Origin: Bacillota bacterium
GTDB lineage: Bacteria > Bacillota > DTU030 > DUMP01
Direction: 5' to 3'
DNA: 64,000 bases
Assembly: GCA_030154105.1 (NCBI GenBank)
Contig: JASKKP010000004.1
Coordinates: 38,381-102,380, forward strand
In this document: piece by piece, positions 52,567 through 61,216 of the stretch
Position numbering within the stretch: position 1 is the first letter of the stretch
Layout: the number at the start of each line of letters is the position of its first letter
Position numbers and translations under genes: made by a program
The notes under the pieces: model-generated
Databases searched by the model: none
The model's input: the letters and a program-made list of their open reading frames with translations, nothing else
Told to the model about the DNA's origin: nothing

Positions 52567-52637
52567 GCGGACCGGTTTCCCAGCCCACCCTAACGGTCCT
52601 GGGCCATAGCAATGCCTTAGGCCCGAGGACTCGGAGC
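52548..52637 (-). promoter_or_regulatory. Moco-type riboswitch before the moe/moa series
   Basis: Minus-strand RNA with closing stem GCTCC / GGAGC, P2 GTCCT-CGGGCC / GGCCC-AGGAC, core CGTTAGGGT, P3 GGGCTGG / CCGGTCC with GAAA loop, then GCCTCCCTCAT and GGAAAG. P2 holds CCTAAG and TATGG, the halves of the classic 11-nt receptor for GAAA tetraloops, so P3 should dock into P2, as in Moco RNAs. A -10-like TATAAC lies upstream on the minus strand at 52658-52653. Confidence 0.88.
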
Positions 52638-52639
52638 CG

Positions 52640-52859
52640 GCCTGTTTTTTGTGTTATATTCTCCATTCCCGGCCTTATTCCTGCCTCTACGGGAAACATC
52701 TCTTAAGCTTGCCGCACCTTATTCTAGGAGGAATTATAGGACTCATCGTGAAATAATAAAATAGCAAGACTTTTTCTCCTGGCTGATTTAGGAGAATGGC
52801 GAAGAAGGCTGAGTCTTCCTGCCGCCCAGCTCAGCGGAAAACGGAAGGGGGAAAGGAAT
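52640..52859 (+). other. Leader region of the aldehyde oxidoreductase gene
   Basis: AT-rich stretch around 52730-52775, then a possible structured RNA: AAGACT (52766-52771) pairs with AGTCTT (52812-52817), enclosing TTCTCCT / AGGAGAA (52774-52780 / 52790-52796). GCTGAG (52808-52813) can instead pair with CTCAGC (52830-52835). No clear promoter hexamers or known riboswitch family were recognised. The ribosome site AAGGGGGAAAGGA ends it. Confidence 0.4.
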
Positions 52860-54713
52860 ATGGGAAACGGGTATTGGGGTAAGGTACTCCGGGTAAACCT
52901 GACCGACCGAACTTTCCGCGAAGAAGCAGTGAGGGAAGAGGTTTGGCGTAAGCTCTTGGGCGGAGCCGGGTACGGGGCTAAAGTGCTCTTGGAAGAAACG
53001 GCGGCCAAGGTCGATCCACTCTCGCCAGAAAACAAGATTATTTTCGGCATCGGTTGCCTCCAAAGCGTTCCGGCCCCCGGCAGCGCCAAGTGGAGTGTCA
53101 TCACCAAGTCGCCGCTCACCAAGACCTACCTCGATTCCGCCGGGGCAGGCACCTGGGCGCCCGTCTTCAAACGCACCGGGTACGACTCCCTCATTGTCGA
53201 GGGTAGGGCCAGCGAACCCCTCTACCTCTATATCACGGATACAGGCGTAGAATTCCGCCCCGCCCATCACCTCTGGGGCAAAACCACCGGTGAAACTACA
53301 TCCCTCCTAAAAGAGGAATTGGGGCGAAACGTAAGCGTGCTCAGCATCGGCCCGGCCGGCGAACGCCTGGTTCCCATCGCCTGCATCGCCTCGGATGCCA
53401 TAAGTTTTGCCGGCCGCGGTGGGGCCGGAGCGGTAATGGGCGCAAAGAACCTGAAAGCCATTGTCGCCTACGGCACCAAAGAATGCCCAGTTTTTGATCG
53501 AGAAACAGCCCACCACCTATGCCGCGAAATGATGAAAGAACTGGCCGAAAGAGGTGCCGGCTTCAGCGAAAACGGCACACCGTCGGTCATCATACCTTTC
53601 GAAGAGATGGGCGATACCCCAATTAAGTACTGGACCGGCGATGTTTGGCCTGAGGGCGCCCGCCTCCTCGGAACTCCTCATTATAATGAGGTCCTCCACA
53701 CCAAGCCGCTCCACTGCCTGCACTGCCCGGTAGGCTGTCACCGGCATGTGCGGGTGGATGGCCCGCCGGAATTTGCCATGGAAGGCAACGGCCCCGAGTA
53801 CGAGACCATCGCCATGCTCGGCTCGAACCTTCTCATCGACGACCTGGCCGCCGTAACCAAAGCCAACGAATTCTGTAATATGCTCGGCATCGACACCATC
53901 TCGGCCGGCGCCTGGATAGGCTTCCTGATGGAGTGCTACGAGAAGGGAATCCTTACCGACGCCGATCTGGGCGGACCGGTGCGCTGGGGCGACGGCCACC
54001 GCATGGTGGAATTAGTCCAGCAAATCGCCCTCGGTGAAGGTGTAGGCCGCTTCTTCAAGGACGGCATAGTGGGCGCGGCCAAGATGATCGGTAAAGGCAC
54101 CGAGGAGCTCATCGTCCACGTAAAGAACCTGGACTTCCCCGCCCATGACCCGCGCGCCGTCTTCGGGCTCGGCGTCAACTACGCTACCTGCCCGATCGGC
54201 GCCTCTCATGAGCGCGGCGACCCGCAGGCCACCGCCCTCGGACTCTGCTACCCTGAGCTCGGCTGGGATGAGCCGCCGGAGCGCTTCGATATCAACCGCG
54301 CCGCGGAAGTGGCCTATATTGTAACCAACACCAGCCTCATGTACAACTCCCTAACCTTCTGTAAGTTTATCGTTAAGGGCGCAGGAATGACGTTAACCGA
54401 GCTGACCGATATTTTTAACGCCATAACCGGCTGGAACTGGACGCCGGCCGAGCTGGCCGACGTAGGCAAGCGGGTAATTACCGTGCAGCGGCTGATAAAC
54501 GTGCGTGACGGTATCCGCAGGAAGGACGACGTGCTGCCGCCCAAGATGTACATTACGGCTAAAGAAGGAGGACGGATGGGCAAGACGCCGGCCGCGGAAC
54601 ATGAACGCGTCCTTTCTGAGTATTACGCCATGCGCGGCTGGGACGAAGACGGCGTGCCCAGACGCGAAACGGTAGAAGAGCTGGGGCTGGGCGATCTGCT
54701 TCAATATGTGTAG
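52860..54713 (+). CDS. aor: Tungsten-containing aldehyde:ferredoxin oxidoreductase family protein
   Basis: 617 aa, full length. Oxidises aldehydes to acids with ferredoxin, or in relatives reduces acids or benzoyl-CoA. N-terminal GKVLRVNLTDRTFREE and GGAGYGAKVLL; pterin-binding region AGRGGAGAVMGAKNLKAIV; cluster cysteines in CLHCPVGC and probably the later NSLTFCKF. ATG 52860. The neighbouring ThiS/MoaD carrier, pterin genes and tungstate transporter support a tungsten enzyme. The subfamily and substrate cannot be fixed by eye. Confidence 0.92.
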   Translation: MGNGYWGKVLRVNLTDRTFREEAVREEVWRKLLGGAGYGAKVLLEETAAKVDPLSPENKIIFGIGCLQSVPAPGSAKWSVITKSPLTKTYLDSAGAGTWAPVFKRTGYDSLIVEGRASEPLYLYITDTGVEFRPAHHLWGKTTGETTSLLKEELGRNVSVLSIGPAGERLVPIACIASDAISFAGRGGAGAVMGAKNLKAIVAYGTKECPVFDRETAHHLCREMMKELAERGAGFSENGTPSVIIPFEEMGDTPIKYWTGDVWPEGARLLGTPHYNEVLHTKPLHCLHCPVGCHRHVRVDGPPEFAMEGNGPEYETIAMLGSNLLIDDLAAVTKANEFCNMLGIDTISAGAWIGFLMECYEKGILTDADLGGPVRWGDGHRMVELVQQIALGEGVGRFFKDGIVGAAKMIGKGTEELIVHVKNLDFPAHDPRAVFGLGVNYATCPIGASHERGDPQATALGLCYPELGWDEPPERFDINRAAEVAYIVTNTSLMYNSLTFCKFIVKGAGMTLTELTDIFNAITGWNWTPAELADVGKRVITVQRLINVRDGIRRKDDVLPPKMYITAKEGGRMGKTPAAEHERVLSEYYAMRGWDEDGVPRRETVEELGLGDLLQYV

Positions 54714-54721
54714 TCCGTCGC

Positions 54722-54748
54722 CGGGGGCGCTTAGGTGCGCCCCCTTAG
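54722..54748 (+). promoter_or_regulatory. Hairpin after the aldehyde oxidoreductase gene
   Basis: GGGGGCGC / GCGCCCCC with a 6-nt loop, no T run. Perhaps a weak terminator or 3' stabiliser before the ThiS-like gene. Confidence 0.45.
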
Positions 54749-54817
54749 GCCCGCCGAAAAAGCATCTCTGCGCTTCAAAACCAAGTAAGCATAAACTCGG
54801 CTGGAGGAGGTAAGGCG

Positions 54818-55051
54818 GTGCAAGTCAAAGTAAAACCAGTTTCGTATTTCAAGAAGTACCTACCGGAAGGAGAAAGCGTGATTACAAAGGAGCTCAGCTC
54901 CCCGGTCTCTGTGGCCGAGCTCCTTCGGCTGTGCGGATTTCCGGCCGATATCCAGCCCCTCATTACGGTAAACGGCCGGCGCAAGAAGCCGGATTACGTG
55001 GTGGCCGACGGTGATGAGATCCTCATCGCTCCGCCGGCGGCCGGCGGTTAA
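54818..55051 (+). CDS. ThiS/MoaD-family sulfur carrier
   Basis: 77 aa ubiquitin-like protein ending in Gly-Gly (PPAAGG), the point of adenylation and thiocarboxylation. GTG 54818 follows GGAGGAGG. MoaD-like proteins beside AOR genes are thought to supply pterin sulfur. The ThiF/MoeB-type activating enzyme is encoded 1.4 kb away on the opposite strand. It could be the working MoaD; no other MoaD or MoaE is in the window. Confidence 0.88.
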   Translation: MQVKVKPVSYFKKYLPEGESVITKELSSPVSVAELLRLCGFPADIQPLITVNGRRKKPDYVVADGDEILIAPPAAGG

Positions 55052-55078
55052 GGCGGCAGGCAGCGGAAAGAAGGTGGT

Positions 55079-56362
55079 GTGGTGGAAATTAAGCTCCCCT
55101 ACGGCTCAGGCCACTTGTCGGTCGAGGTACCGGATGGTAACCTCGCCGGCGTCTTTAAACCGCGCCTCCCGGGGGACGCCTTTCCGCCGGAAGAGGAGAT
55201 CGTCCGGTCGGCTTTGGAACACCCCTGCGCAGGCCCGCGGTTGGCCGAACTGGCCGCTTCCGCCCGCAAGGTGACCGTCATCTCCAGCGATCATACGCGG
55301 CCGCTCCCCAGCCGTATAACCCTCCCCCTGCTCCTTCAGGAAATCCGGGACGGCAATCCGGCGGCCGATGTTTCCATCCTGGTGGCCACCGGACTGCACC
55401 GTTCCCCCACCCGGGAAGAGCTCATAGATCGGTACGGCGAGGATGTGGTAGAGAGGGAACGCCTAATAGTACATGACAGCCGCGCCCGGGACCGGTTGGT
55501 TTACCTAGGCACGCTTCCTTCCGGTGCGCCGCTCACCATCAACAAAGCGGCCGCTGAGGCAGATCTTCTCATTGCCGAAGGTTTCATCGAACCCCACTTC
55601 TTTGCCGGTTTCTCCGGCGGTCCCAAGTCTGTCCTACCCGGCATAGCCGGGGAGGAAAGCATTCTGGCCAATCATTCCGCCGCGCTCATCGGCCATCCGG
55701 CCGCCCGGGCAGGAAGCTTAGCCGACAACCCGGTCCACTGGGACATCCGCGCCGCTCAGCGCTTGGCCGGCCTCCGCTTTATTCTCAACGTGGTGCTCGA
55801 CCCACGGCATCGCATACTCGCCGCCTTCGCCGGCGACGTAGAAAAAGCGCACGGCGCCGGCTGCCGCTACGTAGCCGAAGCGGCCACGGTGGAAATAGAC
55901 CCGGTAGATATAGTGATCACTTCCAACGGCGGCTACCCGCTGGACCAAAACCTCTACCAAGCCGTAAAAGGCATGAGCGGCGGCGAAGCGGCCACGCGCC
56001 CCGGCGGGACCATCATCATCGCCGCGGAGTGCCGCGATGGGATCGGCGGCGAAGGCTTTTACCGGATGATGCGAGAAGCTTCAAGTCCGGCCGCCCTCTC
56101 GGCCTCCATAGCGGCTACACCCGCGAGCGGCACCCTCCCCGACCAGTGGCAGGTTCAAGTACTCGCGCGCATTTTGGCCGAACGGCAGGTGATCGTGGTG
56201 ACCCAAGGCGTCGGACGCCGCCAGTTAGAAGATATGTTCCTGGCTTGGGCGCCCGACCTAGCGAGCGCCCTGCGCCTGGCCCTGGCGCGGCACGGCCCGC
56301 ACGCCCGAATAGCCGTAATTCCGGACGGAGTCCAGGTCATCGTCAAGCCGAAGAAGAATTAG
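55079..56362 (+). CDS. LarA-like (DUF2088) protein, nickel-pincer racemase family
   Basis: 427 aa. LarA racemises lactate using a nickel pincer nucleotide. Conserved stretches: SSDHTRPLPSR, ATGLHRSPTREEL and EPHFFAGFSGGPKSVLPG with the histidine and the lysine that anchor the cofactor. GTG 55079 (GTG 55082 also possible). Relatives act on other 2-hydroxy acids. The cofactor genes larB, larC and larE are not in the window. 27 bp after the sulfur-carrier gene and ends 45 bp before the convergent ThiF-MobB gene. Substrate unknown. Confidence 0.88.
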   Translation: MVEIKLPYGSGHLSVEVPDGNLAGVFKPRLPGDAFPPEEEIVRSALEHPCAGPRLAELAASARKVTVISSDHTRPLPSRITLPLLLQEIRDGNPAADVSILVATGLHRSPTREELIDRYGEDVVERERLIVHDSRARDRLVYLGTLPSGAPLTINKAAAEADLLIAEGFIEPHFFAGFSGGPKSVLPGIAGEESILANHSAALIGHPAARAGSLADNPVHWDIRAAQRLAGLRFILNVVLDPRHRILAAFAGDVEKAHGAGCRYVAEAATVEIDPVDIVITSNGGYPLDQNLYQAVKGMSGGEAATRPGGTIIIAAECRDGIGGEGFYRMMREASSPAALSASIAATPASGTLPDQWQVQVLARILAERQVIVVTQGVGRRQLEDMFLAWAPDLASALRLALARHGPHARIAVIPDGVQVIVKPKKN

Positions 56363-56407
56363 CCCGGGCAATCCCGGGCCCTTTCTTTTGGTGGGCCGGG
56401 CAGGTTT

Positions 56408-57790
56408 TTAACGCACCTTATGGAGGAGAAAATCGCTGAGCTCCTTAACTTCCGTCCAGCCGAATACGGGAAGGTCACCCGGCAGCCCCGTGGCGCGCGC
56501 CTCGGCCACATCCCCCACTGCCGCTACGACATTGCCGGGCAGCGGGCCCGGAAATTCGGGGCTTCCCGGCCGGAATACGGCAATCTTGGGAAAGGGACCG
56601 CTCTTGTATCCTTCCACCAGCACCAGGTCAGCATCGCAGAACCACGTGGCCAAGCGGGAAGCCGCGGCCTTTTCCGGAAGAGCACAGAATACGGCGGCCT
56701 GGGAAGGCGTAAGGAAGGCCACGGCCTGGGCGCCAGCCTGATGAAAGCGCCACGTATCCTTTCCGCGTTGGTCCAGCTCCTTCGCTTCATTCGAATGCTT
56801 TATGGCCGCCACTTTCAGGCCACGCCGGACCAGCTCGGCGATGACCTCAACGATAAGCGTCGTTTTGCCGCTGCCCGAAGCACCGACAAAACTTACGATC
56901 TTCGGGCCGCCGGCCTTTAAACCTTTTTCCTCTCGGCCCGTCTCCCCCAGGCTGAGGGTATGAATTGCGCCGCTGGCCGAATCGATGTAAAGAAGGCGTC
57001 GGCGCAAAGGCTCGCCTATTCCGGTAAGGAGTTTTACCACTTCCTGTACCTGGAAAGAAGCAACCAGGGCCGGGGTGGCGGCCGGGTTCCCCGTCTCCAC
57101 TTCCACACCTCGTTCCCGGGTGCCAGGAGGGCCGTAGATTTCGGCCAGCCCCGGGTCGCCGGGGAAAACCGTAAGCACCTGCCCCAGAAAACCGGCGATG
57201 GCCCCGTGAACCAAAGGAAGGTTGAGCTCTCGCGCCGCCTCTTCCAAAGCAAAGCGGCTGGGCAAGTTATCCAGGGCATCCACGACCACGTTCGCCCCCT
57301 TGAGCAGGGAAGCGGCGTTTTCCTTGGTCAGGCGTACCTTATGGCACCGCACCTCCACGGCCGCGTTTACGGCCAAGGCGCGCTCGTAAGCCGCCATCAC
57401 CTTCGGCTTTCCCAAATCGGCTTCAGTGCAGAGGATCTGGCGATTCAAGTTGTTGTCCTCGAAAACGTCGCCGTCGATTAGCACGAGCGTTCCGACCCCC
57501 ATGCGGGCCAAAAGCTCTACCGCCAACCCTCCCAGGCCGCCACAGCCGACCACGGCTACCGTGGAATTAAGGAGGCGTAGCTGACCGGCCAGGCCTACCG
57601 TTCCCATGTTGCGCAAGTAGCGCCCGGGAACAATTCCGGTCTTGAGCGCGGCCACCTCGAGCTCTCGCCGTGGCATGCCAAGCTCCTGCGCCAGTTGGAT
57701 CTCTGCCGCCTGGGGCAAAACGTTAAACTCTTGGCCGCCCGCCTGAACCTTCACCGCCCGGGCTGCAAGTTTACCGGCCAAGTCTCCCAT
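56408..57790 (-). CDS. ThiF/MoeB-type activating enzyme fused to MobB
   Basis: 460 aa. A short N-terminal region is followed by an E1-like adenylyltransferase at about 55-285 (VAVVGCGGLGGLAVELLARMG, DGDVFEDNNLNRQ, DALDNLPSRF), which activates ThiS/MoaD C-termini. The usual zinc CxxC pairs and catalytic cysteine are not evident. Residues 297-458 are MobB, a P-loop protein (FVGASGSGKTTL, VAAIKHSN, VLVEGYK) that aids dinucleotide cofactor formation. ATG 57790. The partner carrier is probably the 77-aa protein at 54818. Confidence 0.88.
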   Translation of the reverse strand: MGDLAGKLAARAVKVQAGGQEFNVLPQAAEIQLAQELGMPRRELEVAALKTGIVPGRYLRNMGTVGLAGQLRLLNSTVAVVGCGGLGGLAVELLARMGVGTLVLIDGDVFEDNNLNRQILCTEADLGKPKVMAAYERALAVNAAVEVRCHKVRLTKENAASLLKGANVVVDALDNLPSRFALEEAARELNLPLVHGAIAGFLGQVLTVFPGDPGLAEIYGPPGTRERGVEVETGNPAATPALVASFQVQEVVKLLTGIGEPLRRRLLYIDSASGAIHTLSLGETGREEKGLKAGGPKIVSFVGASGSGKTTLIVEVIAELVRRGLKVAAIKHSNEAKELDQRGKDTWRFHQAGAQAVAFLTPSQAAVFCALPEKAAASRLATWFCDADLVLVEGYKSGPFPKIAVFRPGSPEFPGPLPGNVVAAVGDVAEARATGLPGDLPVFGWTEVKELSDFLLHKVR

Positions 57791-57900
57791 TAAACCTCAT
57801 CCTCCTTCCCGACTGGTTCGCTAATCAGTTATCCCATTTCGTTTTCCGCCTGAGAAACCCTGCCCCTCTAAGTAGGAAATCAAAACAAACACGCGTTTAG

Positions 57901-57929
57901 TTTATGAACTTTAATTACAAAAGTATAAT
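57901..57929 (+). promoter_or_regulatory. Candidate promoter of the ferredoxin-fused gene cluster
   Basis: -35 TTTATG (57901-57906), 17-bp spacer, -10 TATAAT (57924-57929), in an AT-rich gap (about 57880-58040). The -35 is weak. The remaining 266 bp between the divergent genes shows no known RNA motif. Confidence 0.45.
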
Positions 57930-58056
57930 CTTCACTTTTGCCGGAAGGTATTATTCACTTCCCGTCGAACTCATTTTGTGCAGATAAGCCGGAACTGTGT
58001 TTTGCTCTATAAGACAAACGTTTTTGATTAAAGATCCACATGAAGGGGAGAAAAGA

Positions 58057-58779
58057 ATGCAGGTAGACAAAGACCTCTGCATCGGTTGCGGACGCTGCGT
58101 GCTTTACTGCCCCGTGCAGGCCATCAGCATGAGCGACGACGGCAGGCACGCGGTCATCGATCAGGATGAGTGCGTCGAGTGCGGCGCCTGCCGCCGCAGC
58201 CCGGCGTGCAAGACCGGTGCCCTCTACCAGCCTGAGCTAACCTATCCCCGCATCGTGCGCAGTATCTTAAGCGATCCTTTGACCATTGCCCCCGAAAGCG
58301 GCATCACTGGCCGCGGGACTGAAGAGATGAAGACCAATGACGTCACCGCGCGCTTTAAGCGCGGCTATGCCGGCGTGGCCGTGGAGGTGGGGCGCCCGCT
58401 CCTAGGGGCGCGGCTTAAGGACGTAGAAAAGATCGCCATGGCCGTCGCCCGTTTCGGCGTGGAGTTTGAGAAGATCAACCCCACCACAAGCCTCATGGCC
58501 GACCCCAAAACCGGTAAGTTCAAGGATGAGCTGTTGGGGGAAAAGGTGCTTTCGGCCATCATCGAGTTCGCCGTGCCGCTTTCCAAGCTCGAGGCCGTGC
58601 TCTACACCCTGGAACGGGTATCCCACGAAGTTGAGTCGGTATTCAGCGTGGACGTCTGCTCGCGCTGCAATCCGGACGGCTCCATCCCCCATGAGGAGAT
58701 ACTGGCCAAGGGCAATTGGTGGTACTCCATTAACGCCAAAACCAACGTCGGGCTCGGCCGGCCGCTGGCTCAAGAATAG
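58057..58779 (+). CDS. Two-[4Fe-4S] ferredoxin fused to an unrecognised C-terminal domain (copy 1)
   Basis: 240 aa. Residues 1-55 hold two cluster motifs: CIGCGRCVLYCP and CVECGACRRSPAC. A linker with the striking GRGTEEMKTNDVTARF (about 86-101) leads to a C-terminal part of about 140 residues with beta-alpha-beta character, like one or two ACT/ferredoxin-fold units (GVAVEVGRPLLGARLKDVEKIAMAV; LSAIIEFAVPLSKLEAVLYTLERV), plus a CSRC pair. I do not recognise this part. ATG 58057 follows AGGGGAGAAAAGA. A clear paralogue starts at 63696. Confidence 0.75.
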   Translation: MQVDKDLCIGCGRCVLYCPVQAISMSDDGRHAVIDQDECVECGACRRSPACKTGALYQPELTYPRIVRSILSDPLTIAPESGITGRGTEEMKTNDVTARFKRGYAGVAVEVGRPLLGARLKDVEKIAMAVARFGVEFEKINPTTSLMADPKTGKFKDELLGEKVLSAIIEFAVPLSKLEAVLYTLERVSHEVESVFSVDVCSRCNPDGSIPHEEILAKGNWWYSINAKTNVGLGRPLAQE

Positions 58780-58862
58780 CTCCTGCCGGGCCACAGGTAA
58801 GGCCTTACGGTACTACCGACGGCATCACATCCATATCGAAGAAATGGGGAGGGGAAACGCCA

Positions 58863-59492
58863 GTGACGCATACCCTGCATCGGCTCGGAAGCTGGAACGA
58901 TTTGGCGGGGGATTACGTTTTTCTTATGATGCCGTCCAAGGGCATCAATGTTGAAGGTTCGGGGGAAAAGCTGCGCACCTTTCTTAAGATCGCCTTGGCG
59001 CATAACCCGGTAAGCATCGGCGACGCCCGCAAGGGCAACGCCTATTACCAGGGCGGCATCGACAACCTCCTGGCCAACGTGGAAGACCAGGCCGTGGTGC
59101 ACGCCGTTTTCGACAACAAGGAAACTGTGGTTGAAATGCTCAAGGAACTCGTCAAGGCGGACCTGGGGCTGTCCGTTGTGGTTTCCGGCATCACGTCCGA
59201 GGTGCATGAAGCCTGCCGCGCTGCCGGACTGGAGCGGCACACGGTGGAACACTCTTTGGGCCGCTGGGGACGCACGGACAAGTTGCCGCCGCGCGAGATC
59301 CTCGAGATAACCAATATGTGCGGTCACTCTATGGTGCCGGCGCAGCTGGTCTACAAGATGATCGAGGAGATCAGAGCCGGGCGGCGGACCGCTCAGGCGG
59401 CGGCAGAGGAACTGGCCAAGCCCTGCATGTGCGGCATCTTTAATACTAAGCGCGCCGCCCGCCTTCTTGCCGCCTTGGCGACGAATCTTTAG
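58863..59492 (+). CDS. Protein of unknown function with C-terminal Cys motif, 209 aa
   Basis: Soluble alpha/beta protein. N-terminal GDYVFLMMPSKGINVEG; central GDARKGNAYYQGGIDNLLANV and DLGLSVVVSGITSEVHEAC; C-terminal ITNMCGHSMV and KPCMCGIFNTKRA. The cysteines (MCGH, CMCG) could bind a metal or cluster. No family recognised. GTG 58863 follows GGGGAGGGG. It follows the ferredoxin-fused gene by 83 bp and precedes the tct transporter, suggesting a joint function with the former. Confidence 0.7.
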   Translation: MTHTLHRLGSWNDLAGDYVFLMMPSKGINVEGSGEKLRTFLKIALAHNPVSIGDARKGNAYYQGGIDNLLANVEDQAVVHAVFDNKETVVEMLKELVKADLGLSVVVSGITSEVHEACRAAGLERHTVEHSLGRWGRTDKLPPREILEITNMCGHSMVPAQLVYKMIEEIRAGRRTAQAAAEELAKPCMCGIFNTKRAARLLAALATNL

Positions 59493-59646
59493 CGGCCACC
59501 CGGCTTTCGCGCTGCAGCCCGGTAAACCGGCCGCCCCGGAAACGCAATTTTAGCTTAGACGTACCCGAAGGGGGGATGGTTGCAAGCTTCAGGTCTTGAG
59601 TTTGCGCGTGGAGAAAACTAGAAAGATTCGGAAGGGGGTTAACACA

Positions 59647-60642
59647 GTGACCAAACGGCTTTTCTCTCTTGTGGCCGTGCTTATGGTGCTCTTAATCGTC
59701 GCCGGCTGCGCCGGGGGCGGCAGCCAGCAGGCAACACCTGAGGCCAAGTACCCCGAGAAACCCATCACCTACGTCGTTCCTTGGGGCGCCGGCGGCGGCA
59801 GCGACGTTATGGCCCGCATGGTGGTAGACATCATCCAGCAGAACAAGTTCCTGCCCCAGCCCGTAGTGGTAGTGAACAAGCCGGGCGGCAGCGGGGCCAT
59901 AGGGATGAACGAAGTGGCTCAGAAGAAGGGTGATCCCTATACCATCATCGGGATCGTTTCCGGCCAAATCAGCACGCCGATCACCACCAACGCCCCGGTT
60001 AAAGCCTCTACCTTTAAGCCCATCGCCGCCCTGGCTCTGGACGAGTTTTTCCTCCTGGCTAAGCCCGACTCCCAGTTTAAGTCCTTAAAAGACGTGGTGG
60101 ACTACGCCAAGGCCAACCCCGGCAAGCTCACCATAGGCGGCACAGGTACCGGTTCGGAAGATCACATGTGCACCGGCCTCTTCCAGAAGGCCGCCGGCAT
60201 TAAGCTTGAGTACATCCCCTTTGACGGCGGCGGCGAAACCATCAGCGCCCTCCTCGGCGGGCACGTACAGCTGGCCTGGGCCAATCCTTCCGAGTGCGCC
60301 TCCCAGCTGAAGGGCGGGCTGGTTAAAGTGCTGGGGGTCATGGCGCCCGAGCGCCTCAAAGCCTACCCGGACATCCCCACCTTTAGGGAACAGGGCTACG
60401 ACGCCGTCTTTCGCCAGATCCGTGCCATCTCCGGTGCGCCGGATATGCCCGATTATGCCGTAAAAAAGATTGCTGAGGCCCTCAAAAAAGTAACTGAGAC
60501 CGAGCGCTGGCAGAAGGATTATATCGAGAAAAATGCCCTCACCTCCCAGTACCTGGGGCCTGAAGAGTATGCGAAGGCCATCGCCGAGGCGGAAAAACAG
60601 TATACGGAGATTCTTACGGACCTTGGGCTTGTTAAAAAGTAG
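59647..60642 (+). CDS. tctC: Tripartite tricarboxylate transporter binding lipoprotein TctC
   Basis: 331 aa. Lipoprotein signal LFSLVAVLMVLLIVAGC, then the Bug/TctC fold (KPITYVVPWGAGGGSDVMARM, VVNKPGGSGAIGMNEV, IGGTGTGSEDHM). GTG 59647 follows GGAAGGGGG; an upstream TTG lacks a site. Binds a carboxylate for TctAB. 154 bp after the unknown gene; no promoter recognised in that gap. Confidence 0.92.
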   Translation: MTKRLFSLVAVLMVLLIVAGCAGGGSQQATPEAKYPEKPITYVVPWGAGGGSDVMARMVVDIIQQNKFLPQPVVVVNKPGGSGAIGMNEVAQKKGDPYTIIGIVSGQISTPITTNAPVKASTFKPIAALALDEFFLLAKPDSQFKSLKDVVDYAKANPGKLTIGGTGTGSEDHMCTGLFQKAAGIKLEYIPFDGGGETISALLGGHVQLAWANPSECASQLKGGLVKVLGVMAPERLKAYPDIPTFREQGYDAVFRQIRAISGAPDMPDYAVKKIAEALKKVTETERWQKDYIEKNALTSQYLGPEEYAKAIAEAEKQYTEILTDLGLVKK

Positions 60643-60760
60643 GCTGGTTGGAGCTTTGTCAAGATATGGGGAGGGCTTTCTTGGTCGCCGCCTGCCGGGA
60701 ACCGGGGAACCCTCCCCTCTGGTATGACGGGACCAAGAAAATGATGGAGGCTGGTTTGCT

Positions 60761-61198
60761 ATGTCGGGCGATCGCTTAGCTGCCGTAGTCAGCTTTGTAG
60801 TGGGGTTATACTGGTTCCTCCAGGGCCTGGCATACGGCTATTGGATCGACATGGGGCCCGGTCCCGGCTTTATTCCCGTGCTCTTTGGCAGTCTGACGGT
60901 TATCCTGAGTATTTCCCTTTTTCTCCAGACTCTGCGCCACAAAGGCGCAACCATGTCGGCCGGCGAAGTCCGCACAATTCTCTTGGTTAGCGCCGCGGTT
61001 GGTGTAACCATTTTCCTCATGCATATCCTTGGGGCGTTCACCAGCCTCGGCCTTTTCCTCGTCGCCTGGCTCTGCCTTTTGGAGCACTACCCCCTGCTGG
61101 CCGCCTTAAAGATTGCCGTGCCGACCATTCTGGTAGCCTACCTCGTTTTCATCGTGTGGCTTCAGGTGCCGTTTCCCAAAGGCTTTTTCGGGTTTTAG
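60761..61198 (+). CDS. tctB: Tripartite tricarboxylate transporter small subunit TctB
   Basis: 145 aa with four membrane segments (about 7-26, 36-54, 74-96, 110-135) and GPGPGFIPVLFGSLTVILS, the family signature. ATG 60761 follows ATGGAGG. Ends 18 bp before tctA. Confidence 0.88.
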   Translation: MSGDRLAAVVSFVVGLYWFLQGLAYGYWIDMGPGPGFIPVLFGSLTVILSISLFLQTLRHKGATMSAGEVRTILLVSAAVGVTIFLMHILGAFTSLGLFLVAWLCLLEHYPLLAALKIAVPTILVAYLVFIVWLQVPFPKGFFGF

Positions 61199-61216
61199 AG
61201 AAAGGCAGGAAGAGCT

